Part shown: positions 9,008 to 18,046 of the stretch, in pieces
How positions within the stretch are numbered: position 1 is the stretch's first letter
Layout of the letters: each line of letters opens with the position of its first letter
Source: JABDJZ01 sp047619685
GTDB lineage: Bacteria > Bacteroidota > Rhodothermia > Rhodothermales > UBA10348
Assembly: GCA_047619685.1 (NCBI GenBank)
Contig: JBLHLC010000017.1
Location: 19,795-83,794, forward strand
Direction of reading: 5' to 3'
DNA: 64,000 nucleotides
Notes under the pieces: model-generated
Seen by the model: only the letters and a program-made list of their open reading frames with translations
What the model was told of the DNA's origin: nothing
Database searches by the model: none
Translations under genes and position numbers: made by a program

Positions 9008-9827
9008 ATGACTACTCGTTTCTTTTGCCTGCTCATCCTGCTGGTAGCGCTTCCAGCTTCTGCCCAGGACGCGGTTCTCCGGGCTGACCGCATGCTGGAT
9101 ATCAGGAGCGGACATCTGGTATCTCCGGCTGTCGTAGTGATCAGGGACGGTAGAATCACCGCCATCAATCCGGCTTCCACGCCCACCGTCACCGACGACC
9201 TGGGAGACGTGACACTGGTCCCCGGTCTGATCGACATGCACACGCATCTGACCGGAAACATAGAAGCGGACGCCTTCCTGCGGCCCGTGCGCGAGACCGC
9301 CGCAGACCAGGCGCTTCGCGGTGCGGCCAACGCGCGGCCGACGCTGTTGGCGGGTTTCACAACGGTTCGCAACCTGGGTTCTGGGGGATTCTCCGGTGCG
9401 GCACTGGCCAGGGGCGTCACCGCGGGTTATGTGACCGGACCGGATATTTTTGACTCCGGACACTCCCTTGGCGTCACGGGAGGGCATTGCGACGAAACCG
9501 GGTGGGCACCGGGCATTCTCGCGTTGGGCCCGGAAGAGGGGGTGGCCGATGGGGTCGATGAAGTTGTCAAAGCCGTGCGATACCAGATCAAACACGGGGC
9601 CAAAGTGATCAAGACCTGCGCAACGGCGGGCGTATTGTCCTTCGAAGAGGCGGTGGGTGCCCAGCAGTATTCCGACGAGGAACTGCGCGCGATGGTAGAA
9701 GAGGCCGGCCGCCACGGCCTGAGCGGACATCGTCGGTGTGCAGGGCAATCCCCTCGAAGACATTAGGACCCTGGAGCGGGTGCAGTTCGTGATGAAAGAA
9801 GGACGCATATACAAGCGTGGTAACTGA
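9008..9827 (+). pseudogene. Amidohydrolase, secreted, with internal deletion and frameshift
   Basis: Remnant of a secreted metal-dependent hydrolase of the Xaa-Pro dipeptidase-like amidohydrolase group, normally over 400 residues. From ATG 9008 it has a signal peptide (LLILLVALPASAQ), the metal motif GLIDMHTHL, and VIKTCATAGVLS with the likely carbamylated lysine. It then loses homology at about 9719 and stops at 9764-9766 (252 residues). From 9723, in another frame, the normal C-terminus resumes (ADIVGVQGNPLEDIRTLE, ending KEGRIYKRGN) and stops at 9825-9827. About 140 residues holding the remaining metal ligands are missing, so the product should be inactive. A misassembly is the alternative explanation. 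The stop lies 1 bp before hutU. Confidence 0.85.
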
Positions 9828-9828
9828 A

Positions 9829-11496
9829 ATGAGTGTGGCAGACGTGGGTTCGATTCGCGCCGCGACGGGCAAGGTGCTCAGTTGCAAAGGATGGCATCAG
9901 GAGGCTGCACTGCGCATGTTGATGAACAATTTGGACCCAGCGGTTGCCGAGAGGCCAGAGGACCTCATTGTTTACGGCGGCGGCGGAAAGGCGGCCCGGA
10001 ATTGGGAGTGCTACCACCGGATCGTCGCCACGCTGCGCCGGCTGGAGAACGACGAGACGCTTCTGGTTCAGAGTGGAAAACCCGTAGGTGTCTTTCGCAC
10101 CCACGAGGAGGCGCCGCGTGTACTCATCGCCAACGCCCACCTTGTCCCTCGCTGGGCCACGCGAGACGAATTCAGCAGGCTGGACGCGCTGGGACTGACC
10201 ATGTACGGCCAGATGACGGCCGGGTCGTGGATTTACATCGGTACGCAGGGCATCCTGCAGGGTACCTACGAGACGTTCGCTGAATGCGCCCGGAAGTACT
10301 TCGACGGGACGCTTCAGGGCCGGTTGGTCGTGACTGCCGGCCTGGGAGGAATGGGCGGAGCGCAGCCCCTCGCTGCCACAATGAATGGCGGCGCGTTTCT
10401 GGGTATCGATGTGGATGCCGGCCGAATTCGGCGAAGGGTCGATACCGGGTATTGCGACGAAATGACCTCGGATCTGGATCAGGCCATTGATCGGGTCATG
10501 GAGGCCCGCGACAAGGGAGAGGCACTCTCCGTTGGACTGGTGGGCAACGTGGCCGAAGTCCTGCCCGAATTGGTTCGCCGGGGCCTGACTCCGGACGTGC
10601 TTACCGATCAGACCTCTGCCCACGATCTGGACGTGGGTTACATCCCCGCGGGCTATGACACCGAGACCGGCGCCGAATTCCGCAAAAGAGACCCAGATGG
10701 GTATCTAAACGCGGTATTGGACTCCATGGTTGTGCATGTGGATGCCATGTTGGCCATGAAGCGGCAGGGCGCGGTGACCTTCGACTACGGCAATAACCTG
10801 CGAGGCCAGGTTGCTGACAACCGCGGTATGCAGCAGGCCTTCGACATCCCCGGTTTTGTGCCTGAGTTCATTCGCCCGCTCTTCTGTCGCGGATCGGGAC
10901 CGTTCAGATGGGCGGCACTATCGGGCGATCCTGCCGACATTGCCGTGACCGACAAGGCGATTCTGGAGACCTTCCCGGAGAACGAAGCCCTGGCGCGCTG
11001 GATCAGGAAAGCGCAGGACAAGGTGCAATTTCAGGGCGTCCCTGCCAGAATCTGCTGGCTCGAATATGGCGAGCGCGCGGAGATGGGTCTCAAGTTCAAC
11101 TGGCTGGTCAAGCGCGGAAAGGTCAGCGCACCACTGGTTATCGGCCGGGACCACCTGGATAGCGGCTCGGTCGCATCTCCCAACCGGGAAACGGAAGCCA
11201 TGAAGGATGGCTCTGACGCCATCGCGGATTGGCCTCTCCTGAATGCGCTCTTGAATACGGCCTGTGGAGCCAGTTGGGTGTCCCTCCATCATGGCGGCGG
11301 CGTGGGCATCGGCTACTCCATTCATTCCGGGATGGTGTCGGTGGCGGACGGCACGGAGATGGCCGACCGAAGGTTGGAGCGCGTCCTGACCGCCGACCCG
11401 GGCACGGGTGTCATGCGTCACGCGGATGCTGGGTATGAGACCGCCGTGGAGACGGCCAACGAACGCGGAGTCGACCTCCCGATGGTGAACGGCTGA
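9829..11496 (+). CDS. hutU: Urocanate hydratase
   Basis: Second step of histidine degradation: urocanate plus water to imidazolone propionate, with tightly bound NAD. The product is 555 residues from ATG 9829; an in-frame GTG at 9817 would add four residues. Visible signatures are IVYGGGGKAARNW near the N-terminus, the NAD region TAGLGGMGGAQPLA, DQTSAHD, and the active-site stretch VPARICWLEYGERAEMGLKFN with the conserved cysteine. Length fits the family (about 550-560). It is the first gene of hutU-hutH-hutI, each overlapping the next by one base (TGATG), so the three are one operon. Confidence 0.97.
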   Translation: MSVADVGSIRAATGKVLSCKGWHQEAALRMLMNNLDPAVAERPEDLIVYGGGGKAARNWECYHRIVATLRRLENDETLLVQSGKPVGVFRTHEEAPRVLIANAHLVPRWATRDEFSRLDALGLTMYGQMTAGSWIYIGTQGILQGTYETFAECARKYFDGTLQGRLVVTAGLGGMGGAQPLAATMNGGAFLGIDVDAGRIRRRVDTGYCDEMTSDLDQAIDRVMEARDKGEALSVGLVGNVAEVLPELVRRGLTPDVLTDQTSAHDLDVGYIPAGYDTETGAEFRKRDPDGYLNAVLDSMVVHVDAMLAMKRQGAVTFDYGNNLRGQVADNRGMQQAFDIPGFVPEFIRPLFCRGSGPFRWAALSGDPADIAVTDKAILETFPENEALARWIRKAQDKVQFQGVPARICWLEYGERAEMGLKFNWLVKRGKVSAPLVIGRDHLDSGSVASPNRETEAMKDGSDAIADWPLLNALLNTACGASWVSLHHGGGVGIGYSIHSGMVSVADGTEMADRRLERVLTADPGTGVMRHADAGYETAVETANERGVDLPMVNG

Positions 11497-12992
11497 TGTC
11501 CATCTCAATTCGCATCGCCTCGTTGTACGAGGACCTGAAAGCCAGCACGGAAGAGCTTCGCACCGATCCCGGCCCGGTCCTGCGCTCGAGGGCGCTTCTG
11601 GAAGGCGCAATTGCCACGGGCGGCGTCTTCTACGGGGTAAACACGGGATTTGGCAAGTTGGCCTCCAAACGCATCCCTGACGACAGCCTCAGGCAGCTCC
11701 AACGGAATATTCTGCTGAGTCACGCGGTCGGCGTCGGTGATCCAGTGCCCAGGACGATTGCCCGCCTGATGCTCGGCCTCAAGATCCACGGTCTGGGGCT
11801 GGGCCATTCCGGCGTGTCCGAGACCACCTTCAAGCGCCTGCTTGATTTCGAGAAGAACGACCTCATTCCCCTGATACCTTGCAAGGGCAGCGTCGGCGCG
11901 TCCGGCGACCTTGCGCCACTGGCACACATGGCGCTCCCACTGCTGGGAGAAGGCGAGTTCATGCGGGAAGACGGATCCAGCCAGACCGCAGCCGAAGGGT
12001 TGGCGGGCGCGGGCCTTTCGCCAATTCAGCTGCAGGCCAAGGACGGGATCGCCCTCCTCAACGGCACACAATTGATGACGGCCTACGGGGCCTTTGTGAT
12101 GCACCGGGCGCACTCCCTGATTCGACTCGTAGACCTCATCGGCACGATGAGTCTGGAGGCATTGCAGGGATCTGCGACGCCGTTTGACGAGCGGATTCAC
12201 GCCGTGCGCCCACACCCGGGCCAGATGCGTGTTGCCCGGAATGTTCGGACGCTTCTGAAAGGATCGGAAATCCTGGAGTCTCACCGAAACTGTGGCAAGG
12301 TTCAGGATCCCTATTGCCTGCGTTGCATGCCTCAGGTGCACGGAGCAAGCCGCGATGCGCTGGCGCACGTCACCGCGGTGATGGAGATCGAGATGAACTC
12401 CGTCACGGATAATCCACTGGTTTTCGAGCCGGGAGATATCGTCTCCGGGGGCAATTTCCATGGCCAACCCGTTGCCCTGGCGCTGGACTACGCAGCCATT
12501 GCGTTGGCGGAACTGGCGAGTATCTCCGAACGCAGAGTCTATCTGCTTCTGGAGGGGCACGACGGGTTGCCGACACTGCTCATGAAGGAGACGGGACTGA
12601 ATTCCGGCTTCATGATACCGCAGTACACCGCCGCCGCCCTCGTTTCCGAGAACAAGATCCTCTGCCATCCGGCATCGGTGGATTCCATTCCCACGAGCCT
12701 GGGACAGGAGGACCATGTGAGCATGGGCGCCACGGCGGCCGTCAAGCTCCTTCAGGTGCTGACCAATGTGGAACACGTGCTGGCCATTGAGCTCATTACG
12801 GCCGCGCAGGCATTGGACTACAGAAAGCCGCTCAGACCCGGACGCGGGATCGAGCACGCCCACGACCTAATTCGCGAGCGCATTCCCCACCGCGAGGCCG
12901 ACTACTACTTCCAGGAGGATCTCAAGCCCGCTATCGAGTTGATCCGAAGCCCCGGGCTCGTGGACGCCGTTAGCGATATCCTAGCGGACTGA
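11496..12992 (+). CDS. hutH: Histidine ammonia-lyase
   Basis: First step of histidine degradation: L-histidine to urocanate and ammonia. In the 498 residues, GSVGASGDLAPLAH (131-144) contains the Ala135-Ser136-Gly137 triad that cyclises into the MIO electrophile. Tyr46 in FYGVNTGFGKL and the NGT motif in ALLNGTQL are also in place. The ATG shares a base with the hutU stop (TGATG). Tyrosine or phenylalanine ammonia-lyases share the fold, but the hut neighbours settle the substrate. Confident. Confidence 0.97.
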   Translation: MSISIRIASLYEDLKASTEELRTDPGPVLRSRALLEGAIATGGVFYGVNTGFGKLASKRIPDDSLRQLQRNILLSHAVGVGDPVPRTIARLMLGLKIHGLGLGHSGVSETTFKRLLDFEKNDLIPLIPCKGSVGASGDLAPLAHMALPLLGEGEFMREDGSSQTAAEGLAGAGLSPIQLQAKDGIALLNGTQLMTAYGAFVMHRAHSLIRLVDLIGTMSLEALQGSATPFDERIHAVRPHPGQMRVARNVRTLLKGSEILESHRNCGKVQDPYCLRCMPQVHGASRDALAHVTAVMEIEMNSVTDNPLVFEPGDIVSGGNFHGQPVALALDYAAIALAELASISERRVYLLLEGHDGLPTLLMKETGLNSGFMIPQYTAAALVSENKILCHPASVDSIPTSLGQEDHVSMGATAAVKLLQVLTNVEHVLAIELITAAQALDYRKPLRPGRGIEHAHDLIRERIPHREADYYFQEDLKPAIELIRSPGLVDAVSDILAD

Positions 12993-14200
12993 TGCCAGTT
13001 CTACGCAACATTGGCCGGTTGGCCACGTGCTCCCGGGACGGTGGCATTGGTCAGGTTCAGACGCTGGAAAACGCGGCGATCACGTGGGAGAACGGCCTCA
13101 TCACCTGGGTGGGCCACGACGCGGATCTGTCCGGCGACCATGGGATGGAGCATGACGCCGGCGGAAGGCTCGTGACGCCCGGTCTCGTGGACTGCCACAC
13201 ACATTTGGCATTTGGCGGATGGCGGGCCGACGAGTTTTCGATCCGGTCAAGCGGTGCCACTTATCTGGAGATTCAGCAGGCAGGAGGCGGCATTCGTTCC
13301 ACCATGCGACACACCCGAGAGTCCTCAGAGGATGAGTTGTTCGCACGGGCAGGTGGCTTTCTGTCCGAGATGAGTCGGCTGGGAGTCACCACTATCGAGG
13401 CAAAGAGTGGGTACGGGCTGAGCCTGGAGGACGAACTGAAGCTTCTCAGGGTCTACCGGCGCCTTTCCGGGGCGCAGCCCGTCCAGGTGGTTTCCACGTT
13501 TCTGGGCGCGCACGTGATGCCGCCGGAATTCACCGAACCGGCTGTCTACATAGACCATCTGATTCACACGGTGCTGCCTGCGGTCGCGGCCGGCGAGCTT
13601 GCGGAATTCTGCGATGTGTTCGTCGAAGAGGGCGCGTTCGATGACGTGTTGGCGCGCCGCCTCTTTGCGGCGGCCTCCAGGCTGGGTCTCCGGCCCAAGC
13701 TCCACGTGGACCAACTCTCCGATGGAGGAGGCGGCGAACTGGCCGCGTCGGTGGGGGCCGTCAGTGCCGACCATCTGGAGTACACCTCGGCGAGCGGGAT
13801 GCTAGCGATGGCGGCAGCGGGTGTTGTGGCCGTGGCGTTGCCGATCGCCACATTATACCTGCGACAGAAGCCCATGGATGGTCGAGGATTTCTGGAGGCG
13901 GGATGCCGCGTGGCCGTGGCTACTGACTTTAACCCGGGTTCTGCGCCCAGTTATCATCTGCCGTTTGCCATGATGCTGGCGTGCACCATGAACGGGCTTT
14001 CGCCGGCGGAGGCACTGAGAGGCGTAACCATTAACGCCGCCGCGGCCATTGGCAGAGAGGCGGTCTGCGGTTCTGTGGAACCCGGGAAACGGGCAGATTT
14101 TGCAATTGTTGACGCGGACTCGGTGGAGCAGTGGGTCTACCACTTTGTGCCCAATGCGGTACGTGAAACCTTTATTGCCGGGAAGCCGGTGCTCGGGTAA
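12992..14200 (+). CDS. hutI: Imidazolonepropionase
   Basis: Third step of histidine degradation: hydrolyses imidazolone propionate to N-formimino-L-glutamate. The 402 residues form a TIM-barrel amidohydrolase with metal ligands in VDCHTHLAFGG (His69, His71), IEAKSGYGLSLEDELKLLRV, KLHVDQLSDGGG and the late aspartate in VAVATDFNPGSAP. The length is normal. It overlaps hutH by one base. The usual next enzyme (HutG formiminoglutamase, or HutF followed by HutG) is not in the window; the next gene is a short asparaginase-type protein. Confidence 0.97.
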   Translation: MPVLRNIGRLATCSRDGGIGQVQTLENAAITWENGLITWVGHDADLSGDHGMEHDAGGRLVTPGLVDCHTHLAFGGWRADEFSIRSSGATYLEIQQAGGGIRSTMRHTRESSEDELFARAGGFLSEMSRLGVTTIEAKSGYGLSLEDELKLLRVYRRLSGAQPVQVVSTFLGAHVMPPEFTEPAVYIDHLIHTVLPAVAAGELAEFCDVFVEEGAFDDVLARRLFAAASRLGLRPKLHVDQLSDGGGGELAASVGAVSADHLEYTSASGMLAMAAAGVVAVALPIATLYLRQKPMDGRGFLEAGCRVAVATDFNPGSAPSYHLPFAMMLACTMNGLSPAEALRGVTINAAAAIGREAVCGSVEPGKRADFAIVDADSVEQWVYHFVPNAVRETFIAGKPVLG

Positions 14201-14207
14201 TTAGTAC

Positions 14208-14693
14208 ATGGAACCAATCGCGATTTTTTCTACCGGCGGGACGATCGACAAGGTCTATTTCGATGCGCAAAGCGAATACGAAGTGGGCGAGCCACAGATC
14301 GCGAACATCCTCCGTCTGATGGGCGCTCAGGTCAAATTCACCGTTGAAACGCTGCTTCGGAAGGACAGCCTTGACCTGACCGACGAGGACCGCACGCGCA
14401 TCCGGCTCCACGCCGGCCAAACGCCGTCCACCCGGGTCCTGATCACACACGGCACGGACGGCATGGTCCAGACTGCAACGGTTCTGGCCGACATCAAGGG
14501 AAAGACGATCGTCCTGGTGGGCTCCCTCTCGCCGGCCAGATTCAAGGACTCCGATGCGGAGTTCAACATCGGATTTGCACTGGCTGCCGTCCAGACGCAA
14601 CCGCCCGGGGTATGGATTGCAATGAACGGGCGGGTTTTTGCGTACGATAAGGTGCGTAAAAACAGGAAGATGAATCGATTCGAGGAGGTATGA
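14208..14693 (+). CDS. Single-domain asparaginase-like protein
   Basis: 161 residues matching only the N-terminal domain of type I/II L-asparaginases (normally about 330 residues). It has the first threonine motif FSTGGTIDK (residues 8-16) and the second motif ITHGTDGMVQTA, which carries the Thr-Asp pair, then VGSLSPARFKDSDAEFN. The C-terminal domain is absent and the reading frame closes cleanly, so this is a genuinely short form rather than a broken gene; similar short proteins are annotated in other bacteria. It begins 7 bp after hutI and is followed after 1 bp by the metalloprotease. Amidase activity is plausible but unproven. Confidence 0.75.
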   Translation: MEPIAIFSTGGTIDKVYFDAQSEYEVGEPQIANILRLMGAQVKFTVETLLRKDSLDLTDEDRTRIRLHAGQTPSTRVLITHGTDGMVQTATVLADIKGKTIVLVGSLSPARFKDSDAEFNIGFALAAVQTQPPGVWIAMNGRVFAYDKVRKNRKMNRFEEV

Positions 14694-14694
14694 G

Positions 14695-16236
14695 ATGCTT
14701 CGGGGCGGTGGCATTTTTGTCTTGCTGGCAGCGGTCTCTTTCGACGCCGGCGCACAGACAGCGGCCAACTCCACCCTCGGACTCCCTCTCACGAAGGACG
14801 TTTGCCCGCTTGAGCTGGGTTTTTTCCAGGGCTACGGATCGGTAGGCCCTCTTTCGGGTCAGCCTCCGTTCACGAGCGTGTCCCGCGTGGCCTTTCGGAC
14901 GGGCCAGGCTGCCGATGGTGCTCTGTTTAGCGAAGCGCCCGGCCTGGTCTACTTGTCTGACCCGTCCGGGGGCGATGCTGTGGAGGTGACATTGGAGCGG
15001 CTCTATGGGGATGGCACCAGGCTTGACGGTCGGTACTCCCGGGTGGCCAGCGATCGTTTGGACACCCCTGGCCTCGGGGCACCCGGAATCGGTGGGGCGG
15101 CGGATTTTCGTTACCCACCCAATAATTGGGAGACAGAAGATTGTCTGGAGGTAATTGAGGACTGTTCTCCATTTGACGCGGTCAATGTCTACTACCACAT
15201 AGACCGGGTGGCGCGAGAATTCTGGCTGGGTAGGTTGGGAGTGGACATTCCGTTCCAGGCGGACGTGTACCCCCATATTTCGGGTGATGGCGCGTTCAGC
15301 GATCCCTCACGCTCGTTGATCAAACTGGGGGTGGGCTGGATTTTTATGCGCAACGCCGCCAAGGAGGACGAGATCATCTACCACGAGTATGCTCATCTGG
15401 CTATAGGGCACCTGGGTTTCGTCCAGGACATCGACACGCCCATCCAGGCGCAGGCGCTATCAGAGGGCTACGCGGACTATTTCACGGCGTCCTTCACCAA
15501 CGACCCGCGCATCGGCGAATGGATTGTGACATGTCCGGACAGACGGGAATGCGAAGGGCCGCCGGATGACACGGAGATCCGGACCTTGGCCACGAACCCC
15601 GACGAGTGGAACTGGCGCGGAGGTAGCCCCGCCACTGACCTTGCGTACGGCATTTGCACCCGGTACCACGAACTGGATCGCAAATGCAAGATATCGTCGC
15701 TCAACCAGGTGGCCAGGTACACGTGGGGCATGATTTGGGGAGGCCTGCTCTGGGACCTTCGAGAATCAGTCGGCGAGGCGGTTACCGATCAATTGGCGCT
15801 TGAGGCGGTCCGCTACACGGACACGGCCACCGAGACTTTCGAGCGTGCCGCCGGTCGGCTGGTGGAGGCTGACCAGGAGTTGTTTGCCGGGGCACATCGT
15901 GGTGCCATCGAGGCCATGGCATCGGCCAGGGGAGTCGGCATCGCGGTTGACCGCGAGCCGGAGTTTTCTGAGGTCCCGTTCAGCGTTTCAGCGTATCCCG
16001 TTCCCGCTGCGGGGCAGATACATATCGAGATTCAGATGGACCAACCGGGCCCGTTCTCGGTGAGCGCGTTCGACGCGCAGGGTCGACTGGTGGAGCAGAT
16101 CCTCTCAGGAAATGCGGGCCAGGAGATCACCTCTGTCCTCTGGAACGGTACAGGGCACACGCCTGGCCCCTATTTCATCAGGGTCAGCGGCCCCGGCGGG
16201 AGAATCCGCGTGATGCCGGTCGTCGTGGCGTACTAG
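14695..16236 (+). CDS. Secreted zinc metalloprotease with T9SS-type C-terminal domain
   Basis: 513-residue predicted exoprotease. A signal peptide covers residues 1-21 (ending DAGAQ). The zinc site is HEYAH (His230, Glu231, His234), with the third ligand likely Glu257 in ALSEGYADYF, the layout of gluzincins such as the M36/thermolysin relatives. Residues about 425-513 form a C-terminal sorting-type domain (AYPVPAAGQIHIEIQ, FDAQGRLVEQIL, GPYFIRVSG, ending VMPVVVAY), which implies export by T9SS. It starts 1 bp after the asparaginase-like gene. Exact peptidase family was not assigned. Confidence 0.85.
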   Translation: MLRGGGIFVLLAAVSFDAGAQTAANSTLGLPLTKDVCPLELGFFQGYGSVGPLSGQPPFTSVSRVAFRTGQAADGALFSEAPGLVYLSDPSGGDAVEVTLERLYGDGTRLDGRYSRVASDRLDTPGLGAPGIGGAADFRYPPNNWETEDCLEVIEDCSPFDAVNVYYHIDRVAREFWLGRLGVDIPFQADVYPHISGDGAFSDPSRSLIKLGVGWIFMRNAAKEDEIIYHEYAHLAIGHLGFVQDIDTPIQAQALSEGYADYFTASFTNDPRIGEWIVTCPDRRECEGPPDDTEIRTLATNPDEWNWRGGSPATDLAYGICTRYHELDRKCKISSLNQVARYTWGMIWGGLLWDLRESVGEAVTDQLALEAVRYTDTATETFERAAGRLVEADQELFAGAHRGAIEAMASARGVGIAVDREPEFSEVPFSVSAYPVPAAGQIHIEIQMDQPGPFSVSAFDAQGRLVEQILSGNAGQEITSVLWNGTGHTPGPYFIRVSGPGGRIRVMPVVVAY

Positions 16237-16290
16237 AAGGCTGTTGAACCTTTCAGGCGACCTATATTCAGTGCTCACCAAGGACACCCC

Positions 16291-17169
16291 ATGGCGCTTC
16301 CGTACGCACTGAGAGAGGGCATGTCGGGATTCCGGCGAGCCGCGTTGGCATCTGCTGCTTCCACCGGCGCGATGTCCGTCGCCCTGATTCTGGTCACCGT
16401 GTTTTTCGCGCTCGGCTTTGAGGCCCAGCAGGTAGCCTCGTGGCTTCGCCAGCGGGTCGGAGAAATCGAGGTGTTTTTGGAAAACGTGGACGATCGCTCA
16501 GGCCAGGCCGTCCATGACCGAATTCGGGTCCTGCAGGGCATCGAGAGCACCACGTACATCACACGGAATGAGGCCGCCGAAATATTCAGGACCGAGTTTG
16601 GCGAGGGAGCGGAGACGTTCTTCGACGCGCCGTTTCTGCCCGCCTCCGTGCGCTTCAAGGTCACTCGGCCCTACGCGAATCCCGACAGTTTGGCCGCCAT
16701 TTCGGCACAGATCCAGACATGGACCAACGTAGACGAGGTGATATTCAATCAGCCGCTCCTCATAAAAGTGCAGAAGAACCTTCGGATGCTCACCATCGGC
16801 GGTGGCGGCCTCGCACTCCTGGTGCTTCTCGCCTCGGTCTTTTTGGTGGCCAATACCATTCGCCTGACGATTTACGCCCGGCGACTTCTGATCAGAAGCA
16901 TGAAACTGGTGGGCGGGACGGACGCGTTCATTCGCAGGCCCTTTGTGATCGAAGGGATGCTGCAGGGGGCACTGGCGTCCGCAATTGCCTTGGCTGTCCT
17001 GTCCGGGTTCTACCTGCTGGCCGCACGCACCTTACCCCAGATGCCTCCCGTGGACAGCAATACGCTGGTTTTGTTTGGGGTGGGCGTGTTCCTGGGTGGG
17101 ATATCCCTGGGATGGCTGGGGTCCGCTTTTTCCGTGCGGCGGTTCATCAAAAGAGTCTCGCTGAACTAG
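16291..17169 (+). CDS. ftsX: Cell division protein FtsX
   Basis: Membrane subunit of the FtsEX ABC complex, which couples divisome assembly to peptidoglycan hydrolase activation. In 292 residues the order is a first transmembrane helix (about 28-46), a periplasmic domain (about 47-165) with the family segments YITRNEAAEIFRTEFGE and LPASVRFKV, then three more helices (about 172-192, 222-244, 258-280). ANTIRLTIYARR after the second helix is a strong FtsX signature. FtsE is not adjacent, as is common in Bacteroidota. It converges with the cyclase gene, whose stop is 4 bp away. Confidence 0.93.
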   Translation: MALPYALREGMSGFRRAALASAASTGAMSVALILVTVFFALGFEAQQVASWLRQRVGEIEVFLENVDDRSGQAVHDRIRVLQGIESTTYITRNEAAEIFRTEFGEGAETFFDAPFLPASVRFKVTRPYANPDSLAAISAQIQTWTNVDEVIFNQPLLIKVQKNLRMLTIGGGGLALLVLLASVFLVANTIRLTIYARRLLIRSMKLVGGTDAFIRRPFVIEGMLQGALASAIALAVLSGFYLLAARTLPQMPPVDSNTLVLFGVGVFLGGISLGWLGSAFSVRRFIKRVSLN

Positions 17170-17173
17170 GCCG

Positions 17174-17965
17174 CTAGGGCACGATCGCGACGATGCGGAG
17201 CGGGCCGCCGGAGCCGCCTGATATTTTTATGGGAAGGGCGATGACCGAAAAGCCGGTCGCTGGCAGGGCACTCATGTCTGCCACATTCTCAAACGCCGGA
17301 ATATTTGCGGCAAAGAGGATTCTGTGCGACATGAAATCTGCTGATTGACCGCGGTCGATCGACGCGGTGTCGAGTCCGATGGCCGCTATGTTGCGATTTG
17401 CCACCAGCCACTCCGCGGCCTCGGGGGCGATACCCGGAAAGTGGAGCTTGGGAACGGCGTCCGCCCCGCGCTCGGCGGTGCCCATATACGTCTCCCGGTC
17501 TGGCCAGAAGCGGGCGAAGCCGGTCCGAAGGAGCACGATATGCCCGTCCGGGATCGGCCCATGTTGCGCCTCCCAGTTGATGAAATCATCCGCAGAAATC
17601 AGGTAGTCCGGGTCCGCACTCGCCTCAGTGACGTCGATCATGACCGCAGGTGCCACGAGACGCTCCAGCGGTATTTGATCGTTGGTGTGTTTCCCCTCGG
17701 CAAAATGAACGGGCGCGTCCAAATGGGTGCCTCCGTGCTCGGAGGTCCTGAAGGTGTTGGCCTCGTACCAATAGCCGCCGTCTGTCATTCCAATAAAGTC
17801 GGGCACCATTTCAAATGCCGGTGCGGTCGGCCAGGATGGCGTGTTCTCGTCAAATGTGTGCGTCAGATCAATCAGCGATCCACCCGGAAACGCCGCCTGT
17901 TGTGGTGGAGGGGCCTGGGCAGCGGTGCAGCCGGCCAGGACAAAAACGAGAGCGATGCGCATCAT
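17174..17965 (-). CDS. Cyclase-family (kynurenine formamidase-like) lipoprotein
   Basis: 263 residues of the cyclase/formamidase superfamily (PF04199). The metal-binding signature is EHGGTHLDAPVHF, residues about 76-88. A lipobox (FVLAGC, Cys13) predicts a lipoprotein exposed outside the cytoplasm, whereas characterised kynurenine formamidases are cytoplasmic. The other expected motifs, LIDLTHTFDENTPSWP at the start and GLDTASIDRG near residue 205, are present. It stands alone between two plus-strand groups. It probably hydrolyses an amide or lactone; the substrate is not predictable. Confidence 0.85.
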   Translation of the reverse strand: MMRIALVFVLAGCTAAQAPPPQQAAFPGGSLIDLTHTFDENTPSWPTAPAFEMVPDFIGMTDGGYWYEANTFRTSEHGGTHLDAPVHFAEGKHTNDQIPLERLVAPAVMIDVTEASADPDYLISADDFINWEAQHGPIPDGHIVLLRTGFARFWPDRETYMGTAERGADAVPKLHFPGIAPEAAEWLVANRNIAAIGLDTASIDRGQSADFMSHRILFAANIPAFENVADMSALPATGFSVIALPIKISGGSGGPLRIVAIVP

Positions 17966-18046
17966 GATTGCAGGGATGGGTGTTCAGCATGTTACATCAA
18001 TCAGGGTCGGAGCGAAACAGCCGGGGCGCCGTTAGAGCGCGCTGAC

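Noticed and set aside
8696..9814. 372-codon minus-strand open frame opposite the amidohydrolase remnant and yceH
   Set aside because: It is the complement of real coding sequence; the plus strand has clear family motifs in both genes.
11505..12863. 452-codon minus-strand open frame opposite hutH
   Set aside because: It is antisense to an unmistakable hutH in a conserved operon. Its composition (rich in Arg, His, Gln) and lack of motifs are typical of shadow frames in GC-rich genes.
17345..18046. Long N-terminal extension of the ATP-grasp ligase
   Set aside because: These 234 codons are antisense to the cyclase-family gene. The ATG at 18047 gives a normal Ddl-like N-terminus.
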